Shown here piece by piece: positions 27,765 through 36,821 of a stretch of DNA of 64,000 nucleotides. A program made the translations under genes and the position numbers. How positions within the stretch are numbered: the first letter of the stretch is position 1; each line of letters begins with the position of its first letter. This DNA is from CAVWQV01 sp963757115 (GTDB taxonomy: Bacteria > Pseudomonadota > Alphaproteobacteria > Acetobacterales > Acetobacteraceae): assembly GCA_963757115.1 (NCBI GenBank), contig CAVWQV010000006.1, forward strand, positions 496,001 through 560,000. Direction: 5' to 3'. A model generated the notes under the pieces. The model did not search any database. It was not told where the DNA came from and saw only the letters and a program-made list of their open reading frames with translations.

Positions 27765-28880
27765 ATGGTGGCTGAACGGGTGCTGATGGGCCTGCTGCTC
27801 GGCGGCATCGCGATCGGCTGCGTGCTGGTCCTTTACCCGTTCTTTTCGTCCATCCTGTGGGCCGGCATCCTGGTTTTCACCACCTGGCCAGTTGCCGAAT
27901 GGGTGCGACTGCGGCTGCGGGTCGGGCACGGTGGGGCCGCTGCCATCATGGTGGTGCTCACCGCAGTGGTGGTCGTGCTGCCGCTCGCCGTCGCCGCGCC
28001 CAACAGTGCTACGGACGTGGCCCATCTTCGTGCCATCGTAGAAGGAGCGCTCCGCGCCGGGCTCCCGGAATCGCCTGGCTGGGTGTTCGCCATCCCGCTG
28101 TTCGGTCCCGTGATCGGGGATCTCTGGAACAGCTGGTCGGCCGATCTCGGCATGATGTTTGCCGCGTTCCGTCCTTACCTCGGGATACTTGCGGAAGGCG
28201 GCCTGAGCGTGCTGCTCGGAATTGCCAACGGCGTCCTGCTGTTCCTGTTCGCGCTGTTCATCGCGTTCTTCTTCTATCTCTACGGGGAGCCGATTGCCGA
28301 ACGCCTGCGAGGCATCCTGCACCGGGTTGCCGGCGCGCAAGCCGAGCGGTTGATCGCGGTCACGGGGGCTACGATCCGGGGCACCGTGTACAGCATTCTC
28401 GGCACGGCGCTGGTACAGGGAGTGCTGACCGCATTCGGTTTGTGGGTCGCCGGGGTGCAACGTCCCGTGTTGCTGGGAACGATTGCGGGATTCTTCGCCG
28501 TCCTGCCGATCGGCGCGCCGCTGATCTGGGTGCCGGCCGGCATCTGGCTGCTGACAAGCGGAGCGACCGGCCATGGGATTTTTCTGTTGGGCTACGGCGT
28601 CCTGGTGATCTCCGGCACGTATCATATCATCCAGCCCTGGATCCTGGCGCGAGGCGCGAAGCTGCCCTTCCTCCTCACCGTGCTCGGCGTGCTGGGCGGT
28701 TTGCTCGCGTTCGGGCTGCTCGGGATCTTTCTCGGCCCCGTCCTGCTCGGGGTTGGCTTCAGCCTCGCCAACGAGTGGGCGCGGCCGCCGTCTCCCCCCG
28801 GCCTCGATCCGCTGCGGGCTTCTGAGCCAAGCGCTGGAGAGGTCGAACGCTCCCGCCCATTGCCGGAGAGGGTGGGCTGA
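27765..28880 (+). CDS. AI-2E family transporter (TqsA/PerM-type membrane protein)
   Basis: 371 residues with seven to eight predicted membrane helices. Family features: the N-terminal LVLYPFFSSILWAGILVFTTWPV and the conserved central LIAVTGATIRGTVYSILGTALVQGVLTAFGLW and AVLPIGAPLIWVPAGIWLL. Members include exporters of autoinducer-2 and Na+/H+ antiporters; the substrate here is unknown. The start ATG 27765 is divergent from hyi with a gap of 109 bases. The C-terminal ~40 residues are polar. Confidence 0.85.
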   Translation: MVAERVLMGLLLGGIAIGCVLVLYPFFSSILWAGILVFTTWPVAEWVRLRLRVGHGGAAAIMVVLTAVVVVLPLAVAAPNSATDVAHLRAIVEGALRAGLPESPGWVFAIPLFGPVIGDLWNSWSADLGMMFAAFRPYLGILAEGGLSVLLGIANGVLLFLFALFIAFFFYLYGEPIAERLRGILHRVAGAQAERLIAVTGATIRGTVYSILGTALVQGVLTAFGLWVAGVQRPVLLGTIAGFFAVLPIGAPLIWVPAGIWLLTSGATGHGIFLLGYGVLVISGTYHIIQPWILARGAKLPFLLTVLGVLGGLLAFGLLGIFLGPVLLGVGFSLANEWARPPSPPGLDPLRASEPSAGEVERSRPLPERVG

Positions 28881-29081
28881 GAGGACGAGCGAAACGCCGA
28901 TAGTGGCGCGGAGCGCGGCGCGCGGGAGCCGACATGTCGTCCGGTATCCGCGCGCCTCGTCCGATTTCTGAATGGTTTTGAGGCGCTTCTCGGGCCGGCT
29001 ATGTTTTCATCCGTCACAAACTTGCGTCGGTGCGGCACATGGCCGCCTGTCTTGCGGTCGAGGGAAGGGGCGCGTAGGGCC

Positions 29082-29264
29082 ATGAGCGACGAAGAGAACG
29101 AGGGCGGCTCGCGTCGCGGCGCCCTCGTGGCGTTGGTGGTCGTCGTCGTAATCATCGCGGCCGTCGTTCTGTTGATCGGCCGCTTGCGGGAAAGCGGCCG
29201 GATGCAGGATTGCCTCGCATCCGGCCGGAGCAATTGCGCACCGGTCGAGGCGCCGCGCCACTGA
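29082..29264 (+). CDS. Small single-helix membrane protein
   Basis: 60 residues: an acidic/polar N-terminus (MSDEENEGGSRRG), one very hydrophobic helix (ALVALVVVVVIIAAVVLLIG) and a short tail with two cysteines (QDCLASGRSNCAP). Probably N-in with the cysteine-bearing tail in the periplasm. It resembles small proteins annotated as hypothetical in alphaproteobacteria. It is alone between the AI-2E gene and a convergent SMP-30 gene, and its function is unknown. Confidence 0.6.
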   Translation: MSDEENEGGSRRGALVALVVVVVIIAAVVLLIGRLRESGRMQDCLASGRSNCAPVEAPRH

Positions 29265-29284
29265 CGTCGCGCGGCGCCGAACGG

Positions 29285-30382
29285 TCAGGGCGCCGCTGCA
29301 CCCTGAGTGTTGACGTAGAGCGCGTAGACGGATGTGCTGGCACACATGTAAAGCCGGTTCCGGAGTAGGCCGCCGAACACCAGGTTCGCGCAGGTTTCCG
29401 GGAGATGGATCTTGCCGATCAGGTCGCCATTCGCGGCGTAGCAGCGTACGCCGTCCTCTTTCGGATCGGCCCATCCCATGCTGGTCCAAACATTGCCCTC
29501 GACGTCGAGCCGCATGCCGTCGGTAAGGCCCGGTGCGAAGCCTTCAGCAAAAACTTTGCTGTTTGACAGCTTGCCGCTGCCGAGATCGGCGTCAAAGACG
29601 CGGATGTGCGCCGGACCGCCGTGGGTGATGCCGCTGTCGATGATGTACAGCTTCTTCTCGTCGGGCGAGAATGCAAGCCCGTTCGGCTGGGTGAAATCGT
29701 CGACGACGACCGTGACGCTGCCGTTCCGCGGGTCCACCCGATACACGTTGTGCGTTGACTGCTCCTGTTCGGCCTTAAGCCCCTCGTAGTTGCCGCCGAT
29801 GCCGTAGGACGGATCGCTGAACCAGATCGAGTCGTCCGACGCGACGACCACGTCATTCGGCGAGTTCAGCTTCTTGCCGTTGTAGCTGTCGGCGATGATC
29901 GTGATGGTTCCGTCGAGTTCAGTGCGGACCACGCGCCGGCCGCCATGTTGGCAGCTGATCAGCCGGCCCTGGCGGTCCACCGTGTTGCCGTTTGAGTTGT
30001 ACGAAGGCGAGCGGAACACGCTCAGGTGGTTGTCATCCTCCAGCAGCCGCATCTGCCGATTGTTCGGGATGTCGCTGAAGATAAGATACCGGCCGGCCCG
30101 GAAATAGGCCGGACCTTCGGCCCAGCGAAAGCCGGTTGCAACCCGCTCTACCGCGCCGGTGCCGGGGCTGCCCTTGAAGCGTTTGGCGTCCAGCACCTCG
30201 ATGTGCTGGTCGGGGTAGCGCGCGTTTGGCAGCGGACCGAGCGGCATGTGCTCCACCCCCGGACCTTGCAGCGGTACTCCCGTCTCACCCGGTTGCGGGA
30301 CGGTCGCGGCTCCTGCAACTTGCAGCGTCGCGGCCGCGGTCGCGCCGGCCGCCGAAGTGGCCAGGAATGCCCGTCTGTTCAT
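29285..30382 (-). CDS. Exported SMP-30/gluconolactonase-like protein
   Basis: 365 residues. The N-terminus MNRRAFLATSAAGATAAATLQVAGAA carries a twin-arginine-type signal (NRRAFL), so it is probably exported folded by Tat. The mature part is a six-bladed SMP-30 propeller: EGPAYFRAGRYLIFSDIPNN, SPNDVVVASDDSIWFSDPSYGI, QPNGLAFSPDEKKLYIIDSG and TDGMRLDVEGNVWTS supply the glutamate, asparagine and aspartate metal ligands of the family. Lactonase activity on a sugar lactone is likely. The ATG at 30382 is preferred over the longer open frame. Confidence 0.9.
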   Translation of the reverse strand: MNRRAFLATSAAGATAAATLQVAGAATVPQPGETGVPLQGPGVEHMPLGPLPNARYPDQHIEVLDAKRFKGSPGTGAVERVATGFRWAEGPAYFRAGRYLIFSDIPNNRQMRLLEDDNHLSVFRSPSYNSNGNTVDRQGRLISCQHGGRRVVRTELDGTITIIADSYNGKKLNSPNDVVVASDDSIWFSDPSYGIGGNYEGLKAEQEQSTHNVYRVDPRNGSVTVVVDDFTQPNGLAFSPDEKKLYIIDSGITHGGPAHIRVFDADLGSGKLSNSKVFAEGFAPGLTDGMRLDVEGNVWTSMGWADPKEDGVRCYAANGDLIGKIHLPETCANLVFGGLLRNRLYMCASTSVYALYVNTQGAAAP

Positions 30383-30782
30383 GTCGTTTCCCCCATCGTC
30401 GCCGCTTGTTGCGGCCAGTTCCGGAAGCTGTTCGGCGCCGCCTCCTCGCGCGCGAAAACGCCGCCGGCTTCGGCCTAGCTTCCGCATCCGAAGCAGGCAC
30501 CTTCCGTCGTGATATGTCCACCCTTCGGGCGCCAGAAACGGGGTCGACAAGGGGCCATGCGATTGCCTTATCGTGTGATCGTCCCCACACGCACGGCGGA
30601 CCAATAACTCGCATGGTCAGCATTGCCCGCTCGCCGCGCCCGTGTGGCTGGAGGCGGGATGCGGCAGCCAAGGAGGATCACGTGACCGTCGAAACGACCT
30701 TGCTCCCGCACGTGAGGATCCTTCGCGGGGCTCGGCCCTTTCATGCGCACGTTCGCACCGGCCGTTGTCGAGGCCTGTGCGC
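30383..30782. other. Intergenic stretch between divergent genes
   Basis: 400 bases between the Tat-exported lactonase-like gene (minus) and the proline/alanine-rich protein (plus). Open frames here lack homology and ribosome-binding sites, and I see no RNA gene or clear promoter. It presumably contains the two divergent promoters. Confidence 0.4.
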
Positions 30783-31461
30783 ATGAGAAGGGATAGGTCC
30801 AGTGCCGGATTCGGCTTGCGTACGCTTTTCTGGTTCTGGGTTGTCCTGCTGATGGCCGCCGGCGCCGGCGGAAGCTTGCTGGAGTGGCTCGGACCACCGC
30901 CGGACCGCCGGCCGTCGGGTGTCTCGACGACAGCGGCGGCTGCGGTACCCGCCGCGCCGGTTTCGCAAGCCGCCCCAGCCGTTGCGCCGCCCACAGCGCC
31001 GATGCCCGTCGCCACGGCCCCGTCGCTTGCACAAGCAGCGCCAGCGCCAGCGCCCTCCGCCGCCCGCCGCCGACCCTGCCGAAGCTGCATCGGGTGTATC
31101 CGCGTCGGGCGAACCCGCGTCGGGCGAACCCGCACCGGGCGAAGCGGCCAAATCCCGAACCCCCGCTCTTGTGATACTTTACGCGGCCAACTCCGATAGC
31201 AGTCGGGCGGCCGCGGAGCAGCTGGTCACGCGATCGGGCGTCACGCCGGATCTGGTCGAAGCGCGGGCCACCGAGGGTCCGCCCTCGCCAGGGGTCATCC
31301 GCTTTTACGCCAGCGAGGATCACGCCTGGGCGCGTCGCCTCGGGCAGGAGCTTTCCGGCTTGGGCTATTCGTGGCGCATCGAGAACCTGACGGGTCGCGC
31401 GCCGAAATCCGAGCATCCAAGCGTTGAAGTGTGGCTGCCCGACCGGCGTCGGTCGTCTTAG
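30783..31461 (+). CDS. Membrane-anchored protein with Ala/Pro linker and LytR_C-like domain (frameshifted)
   Basis: From the ATG at 30783: a short basic N-terminus, one membrane helix (TLFWFWVVLLMAAGAGG), then a long Ala/Pro/Val-rich linker. An indel near 31060 moves the frame; the C-terminal domain (ALVILYAANSDSSRAAAEQLVT ... VIRFYASEDHAWARRLGQELSGLGYSWRIENLT ... VEVWLP) is in the second frame. Its alternating pattern ending in VEVWLP resembles LytR_C-type periplasmic domains. Probably an inner-membrane protein with a periplasmic domain; function unknown. Confidence 0.55.
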
Positions 31462-31470
31462 GCCGGCGGG

Positions 31471-31881
31471 ATGTCGCGACCGCCCGGCGGCGAGGACGCT
31501 GCGCCGGGATCGAGGCGGCGCGATCGGGGACGGCGAGCACACCATCTCGGTGTCGACGCCGAAGCGCTCGCCTGCGCGGCGTTGGAGCGGGACGGCTGGA
31601 CCGTGCTCGCCAGGCGGCTCAGGACCGGCGCCGGCGAGGTCGACGCCGTCGCCGAACGCGACGGCCTGCTCGCGATCGTCGAAGTCAAGGCACGTCCGAC
31701 CTTGGCCGACGCCGCGGCGTCCCTATCTGCGCGACAGCGTGCTCGATTGGTGGGGGCAGCCGAACAGGTGTTGGCGGAGCATCCGTGCTGGGGTCGGCGA
31801 GGCGTCCGGTTCGACGTGCTTCTGGTGGACGCCGCTGGGCAGGTGCGCAGGATCGCAGATGCGTTCCGCGCAGAAGCATGA
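31471..31881 (+). CDS. yraN: YraN/UPF0102 family protein
   Basis: 136 residues with the predicted endonuclease fold of UPF0102. The nuclease-like motif is GEVDAVAERDGLLAIVEVKAR (D, then E-x-K); upstream LGVDAEALACAALERDGW is also typical. It begins nine bases after the previous stop. In many proteobacteria yraN lies close to comM-type genes, as here. Biochemical role not firmly known. Confidence 0.88.
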   Translation: MSRPPGGEDAAPGSRRRDRGRRAHHLGVDAEALACAALERDGWTVLARRLRTGAGEVDAVAERDGLLAIVEVKARPTLADAAASLSARQRARLVGAAEQVLAEHPCWGRRGVRFDVLLVDAAGQVRRIADAFRAEA

Positions 31882-31947
31882 TCTCTCTCCGGGTTGCCAG
31901 CCAAGTCGTTCGGTGCGTTGTTGAAGCGATTAATTCCGGAGCAACCG

Positions 31948-32523
31948 ATGAGCGAAACCAATGCTGTCCCGTCCAAGCCCTTCCTCAGCGACGTGAAAAC
32001 ACTGCGCGAGAGGGCGCGCCAGCACCTCTCGACCGGGGCCGTCACGCCCACTTACGGCGGCGACGTCAAGCAAACCATCGAAATCCTGCAAATCGTGCTG
32101 GCAACAGAGATCGTTTGCGTGCTGCGCTACACGATGCATGCCGTCGCCGCGACCGGCATCTCCAGCGAAGTCGGTGAAGGAAGAGTTCGCCCAGCACGCC
32201 AAGGAAGAGCGGCAGCACATGGAAGCCGTGGCGGAGCGCATCAACCAGCTTGGCGGCAAGCCCAATTTCAATCCCGAGGGCCTCGCGACCCGCTCCGCCT
32301 CCCAGTACGCGGAAGGCGAGAATCTGGTGGACATGATCCGCGAGAACCTAGTCGCCGAGCGCATCGCGGTGGACCACTATCGCGAACTGATCCGCTATTT
32401 CGGCGAAGATGACCCCACCACGCGCTCATGATGGAAGGAATCCTCGGCACGGAGGAGGAGCATGCCAACGACATGCACGATCTGCTGGTCGCGCATGAGG
32501 GCAAGCCGATGCTGGAAAGCTGA
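31948..32523 (+). CDS. Bacterioferritin-like four-helix protein (two frameshifts)
   Basis: A ferritin-like domain read in three frames: LSTGAVTPTYGGDVKQTIEILQIVLATEIVCVLRYTMHAVAAT (frame one, from the ATG at 31948), KEEFAQHAKEERQHMEAVAERINQLGG with DMIRENLVAERIAVDHYRELIRYFG (frame two), and MMEGILGTEEEHANDMHDLL to the stop at 32523 (frame three). The E...E-x-x-H pairs (E in LATEIV, EERQHM, E in LVAERI, EEEH) make up a di-iron site. Indels lie near 32170 and 32425. Likely iron storage or Dps-like protection. Confidence 0.8.
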
Positions 32524-32526
32524 CCG

Positions 32527-34032
32527 CTAGGCGGCGCGGCCTGGCATTCGGTGGCGGAACGCGAGCGCTTCCGCCACATCCTGCCGCCGCACCACCTCCG
32601 CGCCCGCGAGGTCAGCGATGGTACGCGCTACCCGCAGGGTGCGGGTATAGCCCCGTGGCGACAAGCGGAGCCGCTCCATCGCGCTCTCCGCCAAATTCTG
32701 CGCCTCCGGCCCGACCCTGACCTCCGTGGTCTCCGCCTCGGCGTTGCTGGAGGGCCCGTTCTCGCCGTAACGCGTGCGCTGCGCTCCCCGCGCCAGGCCG
32801 ACGCGGGTGGCGACCGTTGCACTGCTCTCGCCGGCGGGCGCGCGGGCGAGCTCGGCGGCGGAGGCGGGCTGCACCGCCACGGTCAGGTCCACGCGGTCGA
32901 GCAGTGGGCCGCTGATGCGGTTCTGATAGTCCTCTCCGCAACGGGGCGCGCGCCCACACTCGCGCGCGGCATCGCCGCCATAGCCACAGCGGCACGGGTT
33001 CATCGCCGCGATCATCTGGAACCGCGCCGGGTAGGTGACGTGCGCCATGGCGCGCGCGACCGTGGTGCGGCCGGACTCGAGCGGCTGCCGGAGCGCTTCG
33101 AGCGCTTGCTTCGGGAACTCCGGCAACTCGTCAAGGAACAGCACGCCCCGGTGCGCGAGCGACACCTCGCCGGGCTTGGCGCGCTGGCCACCGCCGGTAA
33201 GCGCCGCTTGCGAGGCGCTATGGTGCGGCTCGCGATAGGGCGGGCGCATCACCAGCCGTCCGCCGTCCAGCATCCCGGCCACGCTGTGGATCATGCTGAC
33301 TTCCAGCGCCTCCTTTGGCGTGAGATCGGGCAGCAAACCGGGCAGCCGTGCAGCGAGCATCGACTTACCGGCGCCGGGCGGTCCGATCAGCAGGAGGTTG
33401 TGGCCGCCGGCGGCGGCGATTTCCAGCGCCCGCCGGGCGGTCTCCATGCCCTTCACCTCGGCCAAATCCGGCCCCGGCGGGAGTTGGGCGACCCCGGACG
33501 GCTCCGGTGGGCTCAACACCTGGCTGCCACGGAAATGGTTGATGAGGGAGAGGAGGTCGGGCGGCGCCAGCACCTCGATGCGTCCCGCCCAGGCCGCCTC
33601 GCCGCCCTGTGCCGCGGGGCAGATCAAGCCAAGTTCGCGCGCCGACGCGCCGATCGCGGCGGGCAGCACGCCGGCCACGGGATTAAGCGAGCCATCCAGC
33701 GACAGTTCGCCGAGGGCGGCGAACTGGCCGATCTCCTCGCGCGGCAATACGTCCATGGCGGCGAGCACCGCGAGCGCGATCGGCAGGTCGAAATGGCTGC
33801 CTTCCTTGAGCAGATCGGCCGGAGCGAGATTGATGAGCACCCTGCGCGGCGGCAAGGCGAGGCCCATCGCTGTCAGCGCCGCCCGCACGCGCTCGCGCGC
33901 CTCGCCCACGGCCTTGTCCGGCAGTCCGACGACGAGAAATGCGGGCAGCCCCGACGCGATCTGCACCTGCACCTCGACCGGCACCGCTTCGATGCCGGAG
34001 AACGCGAACGACTGGATACGGGCGATGGTCAT
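32527..34032 (-). CDS. comM: Mg-chelatase-like AAA+ ATPase ComM/YifB
   Basis: 501 residues from the ATG at 34032. An N-terminal Lon-protease-like domain (SFAFSGIEAVPVEVQVQI, VVGLPDKAVGEARERVRAAL) precedes the AAA+ module: Walker A GPPGAGKS, Walker B GVLFLDELPEF, sensor and arginine finger region MNPCRCGYGG...RISGPLLDRVDL. ComM helicases promote branch migration during natural transformation; whether this organism is transformable is not shown. It is convergent with the ferritin-like gene (3-base gap). Confidence 0.94.
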   Translation of the reverse strand: MTIARIQSFAFSGIEAVPVEVQVQIASGLPAFLVVGLPDKAVGEARERVRAALTAMGLALPPRRVLINLAPADLLKEGSHFDLPIALAVLAAMDVLPREEIGQFAALGELSLDGSLNPVAGVLPAAIGASARELGLICPAAQGGEAAWAGRIEVLAPPDLLSLINHFRGSQVLSPPEPSGVAQLPPGPDLAEVKGMETARRALEIAAAGGHNLLLIGPPGAGKSMLAARLPGLLPDLTPKEALEVSMIHSVAGMLDGGRLVMRPPYREPHHSASQAALTGGGQRAKPGEVSLAHRGVLFLDELPEFPKQALEALRQPLESGRTTVARAMAHVTYPARFQMIAAMNPCRCGYGGDAARECGRAPRCGEDYQNRISGPLLDRVDLTVAVQPASAAELARAPAGESSATVATRVGLARGAQRTRYGENGPSSNAEAETTEVRVGPEAQNLAESAMERLRLSPRGYTRTLRVARTIADLAGAEVVRRQDVAEALAFRHRMPGRAA

Positions 34033-34201
34033 GGAGCGCGCTGGCTCTTGCGAGTTTGCGCGATGTAGGGACCGATTGATTACCGAGTGGTTGACGCAGC
34101 TGCGAGCGCATGAGCGCCCCGGTCGGCGTTGGCGGGTTCCCGCACGAAAACCAACGGGCGCCCCTCCCGTTCGCCACCGGTAGGACAACGAGGAGGATGC
34201 A

Positions 34202-34339
34202 ATGGCGGACGGCAAGCGAGAAGAGGCTGGGCAATCGAAGCCGGATGCGCCGAGCAAGCCGGGTGAGGCGCGGCCCGTGGATCAGGAGACGCAGAAGGAA
34301 GCGTCCGAGGAGCGCGAAAAGGAGGGCGGCTACGACTGA
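34202..34339 (+). CDS. Very small, highly charged protein (45 aa)
   Basis: Begins MADGKREEAGQSKPDAPSKP and ends in EKEGGYD. Almost entirely hydrophilic (K, E, D, R, P, G), so probably disordered. A strong ribosome-binding site AGGAGG lies at 34189-34194, seven bases before the ATG. I do not recognise the family. The good Shine-Dalgarno and absence of rare features support it as real. Confidence 0.55.
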   Translation: MADGKREEAGQSKPDAPSKPGEARPVDQETQKEASEEREKEGGYD

Positions 34340-34380
34340 GCGCCCGCCCGGCGTACTCATAATTTGGGTTGGATCCCGTT

Positions 34381-34406
34381 CCGGGTGTGATCTGGGTCAC
34401 ACCCGG
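34381..34406. promoter_or_regulatory. Perfect palindrome matching the CRP/FNR operator pattern
   Basis: Two 10-base arms (34381-34390 and 34397-34406) are exact reverse complements around TCTGGG. The core is TGTGA-N6-TCACA, identical to the CRP consensus. It could be an operator for a CRP/FNR-family regulator acting on the RNA-like unit downstream, or a hairpin ending the 45-residue gene's transcript; no T-run follows. Confidence 0.5.
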
Positions 34407-34429
34407 CGGACGCGGAAATGAGAAATGAT

Positions 34430-34540
34430 GCGCCATCGGCTTGGGCAGCCCCAGGTTGCGCAAACCGGTTGGCCGAGAGGCCGCGTCAACCCGGACCTTA
34501 CCTTCGGCCTGGCCGTGGATACGGCCAGGCCGCTTTTTCT
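34430..34540 (+). ncRNA. Candidate small RNA
   Basis: No convincing protein is encoded between the palindrome and the terminator, although several short frames are open. The stretch folds well by eye: a stem from CCGGTTG (34465-34471) to CAACCCGG (34487-34494, one bulge) encloses a GGCC-GAGA-GGCC hairpin (34471-34482), and the unit ends in a strong intrinsic terminator. The 5' end is only a guess, set about 40 bases after the centre of the CRP-like site. Not matched to a known RNA family. Confidence 0.4.
34505..34538 (+). terminator. Strong intrinsic terminator
   Basis: A perfect 12-base stem, CGGCCTGGCCGT (34505-34516) with ACGGCCAGGCCG (34521-34532), loop GGAT, followed by C and five T (34534-34538). 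The T-run is on the right, so it ends plus-strand transcripts. It supports a short plus-strand transcript starting upstream, since the next plus-strand gene lies beyond zwf. Confidence 0.85.
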
Positions 34541-34648
34541 GGAACGCACGCCCCGTCAGGCCTCGGACAATCAAGCCCGGGAAGTTCCGGCGAATCTCAA
34601 TTCAGAGCGCGACGGGCAAGGATTGTACCGACGCAGGTATGACCGTCC

Positions 34649-36143
34649 CTAGCTAAGCTCCTCATGCCAGGTCCGGCCGTCACGGGCGATCAGGGCTATG
34701 GACGCGGTGGGTCCCCAACTGCCGGCTGCGTACGGGCGCGGCAGATCCGGGGAGTTGCTCCAGGCCTCGATCACGGGCTCTACCCAGGTCCAGGCGGCCT
34801 CAACTTCGTCGCGTCGCATGAACAGGGTGGGGTTGCCGCGCACCGTGTCCATCAGCAGCCGCTCGTAGGCGTCCGGGTAGCGCGTCGCGAAAGCCTTTTC
34901 GAAGCTGATGTCGAGGCCCGTCGGGCGGAGCCGTAGGCCGCCCGGCCCCGGCTCCTTGGTCATCATCTCGAGCCGCATCCCTTCTTCTGGCTGCAACCGG
35001 ATGATGAGCCGGTTCGGCTGAAGGTCGAGGCCGTCGCTGGGGAATATCGAGAAGGGCAGGGCCCGGTATTGAATGACGATTTCGGACACCTTCTGGGGAA
35101 GTCGCTTGCCGGTCCGGAGATAGAAGGGAACGTTGGCCCATCGCCAGGTGCGCACCTCGGCCTTGAGCGCCAAAAACGTTTCGGTCCGGCTCACGTCGCC
35201 GTTGGGCGGCCGGCGCCGTTCAGTCGGCGAGGTAGCCCGGGACCGGCTGGCCGTTCACCGCGCCCTGAGTGTACTGGCCGCGCACGCTGAGGGCTGGGAC
35301 TTCGTGCGGCTGAATGGGTTTCAGCGCGCGCAGCACCTTCAGCTTCTCGTCGCGCACCGCATCGGCCTCGAGCGACAGGGGCGGCTCCATCGCCAGGAGG
35401 CAGAGCAGCTGGAGCATATGGTTCTGCAGCATGTCGCGGAGCGCACCCGAGCGGTCGTAGTAGCCGCCGCGTCCTTCGACGCCGACGGTCTCGCCCACCG
35501 TGATCTGCACATGCTCGATCACGTCGGTGTTCCAGATGCGCTCGAAGATCGTGTTGGCGAAGCGCAGCGCGAGCAGGTTCTGCACCGTTTCCTTGCCGAG
35601 ATAGTGGTCGATGCGGAAGATCTGGGTCTCGTCGAAGACTTCGCCCACCTCGTCGTTGATCGCGCGGGCGGACTCGAGATCGTGGCCGATCGGCTTTTCC
35701 AGCACGACGCGGGATTGCGGCGTCACCAGGCCGTGCTGGCCGAGATGCTGGCAGATCGGGCCGTAGAGGTCAGGCGAGGTCGCGAGATAGAACACTCGGA
35801 TGCGCTCGGGCGGCTTTTCCCCGAGGATGGCGGCGAGCGTGTCCCAGCCCTTGTCGGTGGTGCCGTCTACCCGCGCATATCGCAGCTGGCCGTAGAAGCG
35901 AGACGCGACCGCCTCGTCCAGTTCCTTGGCGGGAACGTGGTCGCGCAGGGCCTTGGCCGCCCGTTCGCGATACTGCGCGTCGTCGAGCGGCGAGCGGGCG
36001 GCGGCGATCACCCGGCTGTCGGCCGGCATCTGGCGGTCGCGGAACCGGGCGTAGAGCGCGGGCAGCAGCTTGCGCAGGGTGAGGTCGCCGGTGGCGCCGA
36101 ACACCACGCAGTCGAAGCTCGGCACGGGAATGATCTTCGCCAT
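34649..36143 (-). CDS. zwf: Glucose-6-phosphate 1-dehydrogenase Zwf (frameshifted)
   Basis: NADP-type G6PDH, the entry to the pentose-phosphate/Entner-Doudoroff routes. From the ATG at 36143: VVFGATGDLTLRKLLPALY (coenzyme motif), FRIDHYLGKETVQNLLALRFAN (the RIDHYLGKE catalytic signature) and FERIWNTDVIEHVQIT. After QPVPGYLAD the frame breaks at about 35221 (one extra T), and SRTETFLALKAEVRTWRWANVPFYLRTGKRL and the C-terminus to 34649 are in another frame. About 497 residues. An F420-dependent G6PDH also occurs in this window. Confidence 0.94.
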
Positions 36144-36189
36144 CGGTGCATCGTTCTCTTCGTCGGGGTACAGCCGATATGATGGCCGG

Positions 36190-36618
36190 ATGGCGCGCAT
36201 TTCCAGCAGGAAATTGAGCTGCGGCGTGCTGGTCACCGACGGCGCCCGACTGCTGCTCGGCCACGCGACCCGTTCGCCGCGCTGGGACATTCCGAAGGGC
36301 TTGGCCGAGCCGGGCGAGACGGCGGCCGAGGCGGCCGCGCGCGAGCTCGCCGAGGAGACGGGCCTGCTGGCCGGGCCGGAGGCGCTGGTCGATCTCGGCC
36401 GGCACCGCTATCTGCCGGGCAAGGATCTCGCCCTGTTCGCCTGGCGCCCAGCCGTGATGCCCGATCCGGCGGCGCTGGTGTGCCGGTCCACGTTCGCTAT
36501 CGGCGCGGCGATGGTGCCCGAGTTCGATCGTTTCGGAATATTCGGCTGGGATGTGGCCATGACGCAGATTGGCAAGAACCTGGCGCGCGTGCTGGGCGAG
36601 ATCGGGCGCCTCGCTTAG
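36190..36618 (+). CDS. Nudix hydrolase
   Basis: 142 residues from the ATG at 36190; divergent from zwf with a 46-base gap. A perfect Nudix box: GLAEPGETAAEAAARELAEETGL. Upstream SPRWDIPKG is the usual lead-in. The N-terminus is SSRKLSCGVLVTDGARLLLGHA. Probably hydrolyses a nucleoside diphosphate derivative; the short form with WDIPKG resembles housecleaning NUDIX enzymes. Substrate unknown. Confidence 0.9.
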   Translation: MARISSRKLSCGVLVTDGARLLLGHATRSPRWDIPKGLAEPGETAAEAAARELAEETGLLAGPEALVDLGRHRYLPGKDLALFAWRPAVMPDPAALVCRSTFAIGAAMVPEFDRFGIFGWDVAMTQIGKNLARVLGEIGRLA

Positions 36619-36627
36619 ACCAGCAGC

Positions 36628-36649
36628 TTAGAGCTCGGACCCATAAACC
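36628..36649. repeat. IS5-type element end (left copy)
   Basis: The bases TTAG followed by an end-like sequence (GAGCTCGGACCCATAAACC, 36631-36649) resemble, in the same orientation, the end at 37424-37444, which abuts a transposase fragment. The two copies flank the orphan gene. No transposase remnant is recognised beside this copy. Confidence 0.4.
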
Positions 36650-36670
36650 TGTTGGGGCGACGCGAGGTGG

Positions 36671-36676
36671 TATAAT
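36671..36676 (+). promoter_or_regulatory. Possible -10 box upstream of the orphan gene
   Basis: A perfect TATAAT lies 22 bases inside the left IS-like end and 146 bases before the orphan gene. The matching -35 region is weak (a TTG-containing hexamer at poor spacing), so promoter activity is only a suggestion. Insertion-sequence ends often create such hybrid promoters. Confidence 0.25.
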
Positions 36677-36821
36677 TCACGATCCCGGTCTGCGGGAGCG
36701 TGACATGAGCAACGGTTTGCGTCGTGGGGTACTTTACCACCTAATGACTCGGCGCAGGCGCATCGGACGCCAGCCGCTACGTCCATAAAGTCACTTTAAC
36801 CAGCCTATTGGGGGCGATACC

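Noticed and set aside
34425..34656. Two overlapping 71-75-codon plus-strand frames
   Set aside because: They pass through a strong terminator stem and have no homology or ribosome-binding site; a small RNA or non-coding region fits better.
36671..36676. TATAAT as a confident promoter of the orphan gene
   Set aside because: No -35 at proper spacing; kept only as a weak suggestion.
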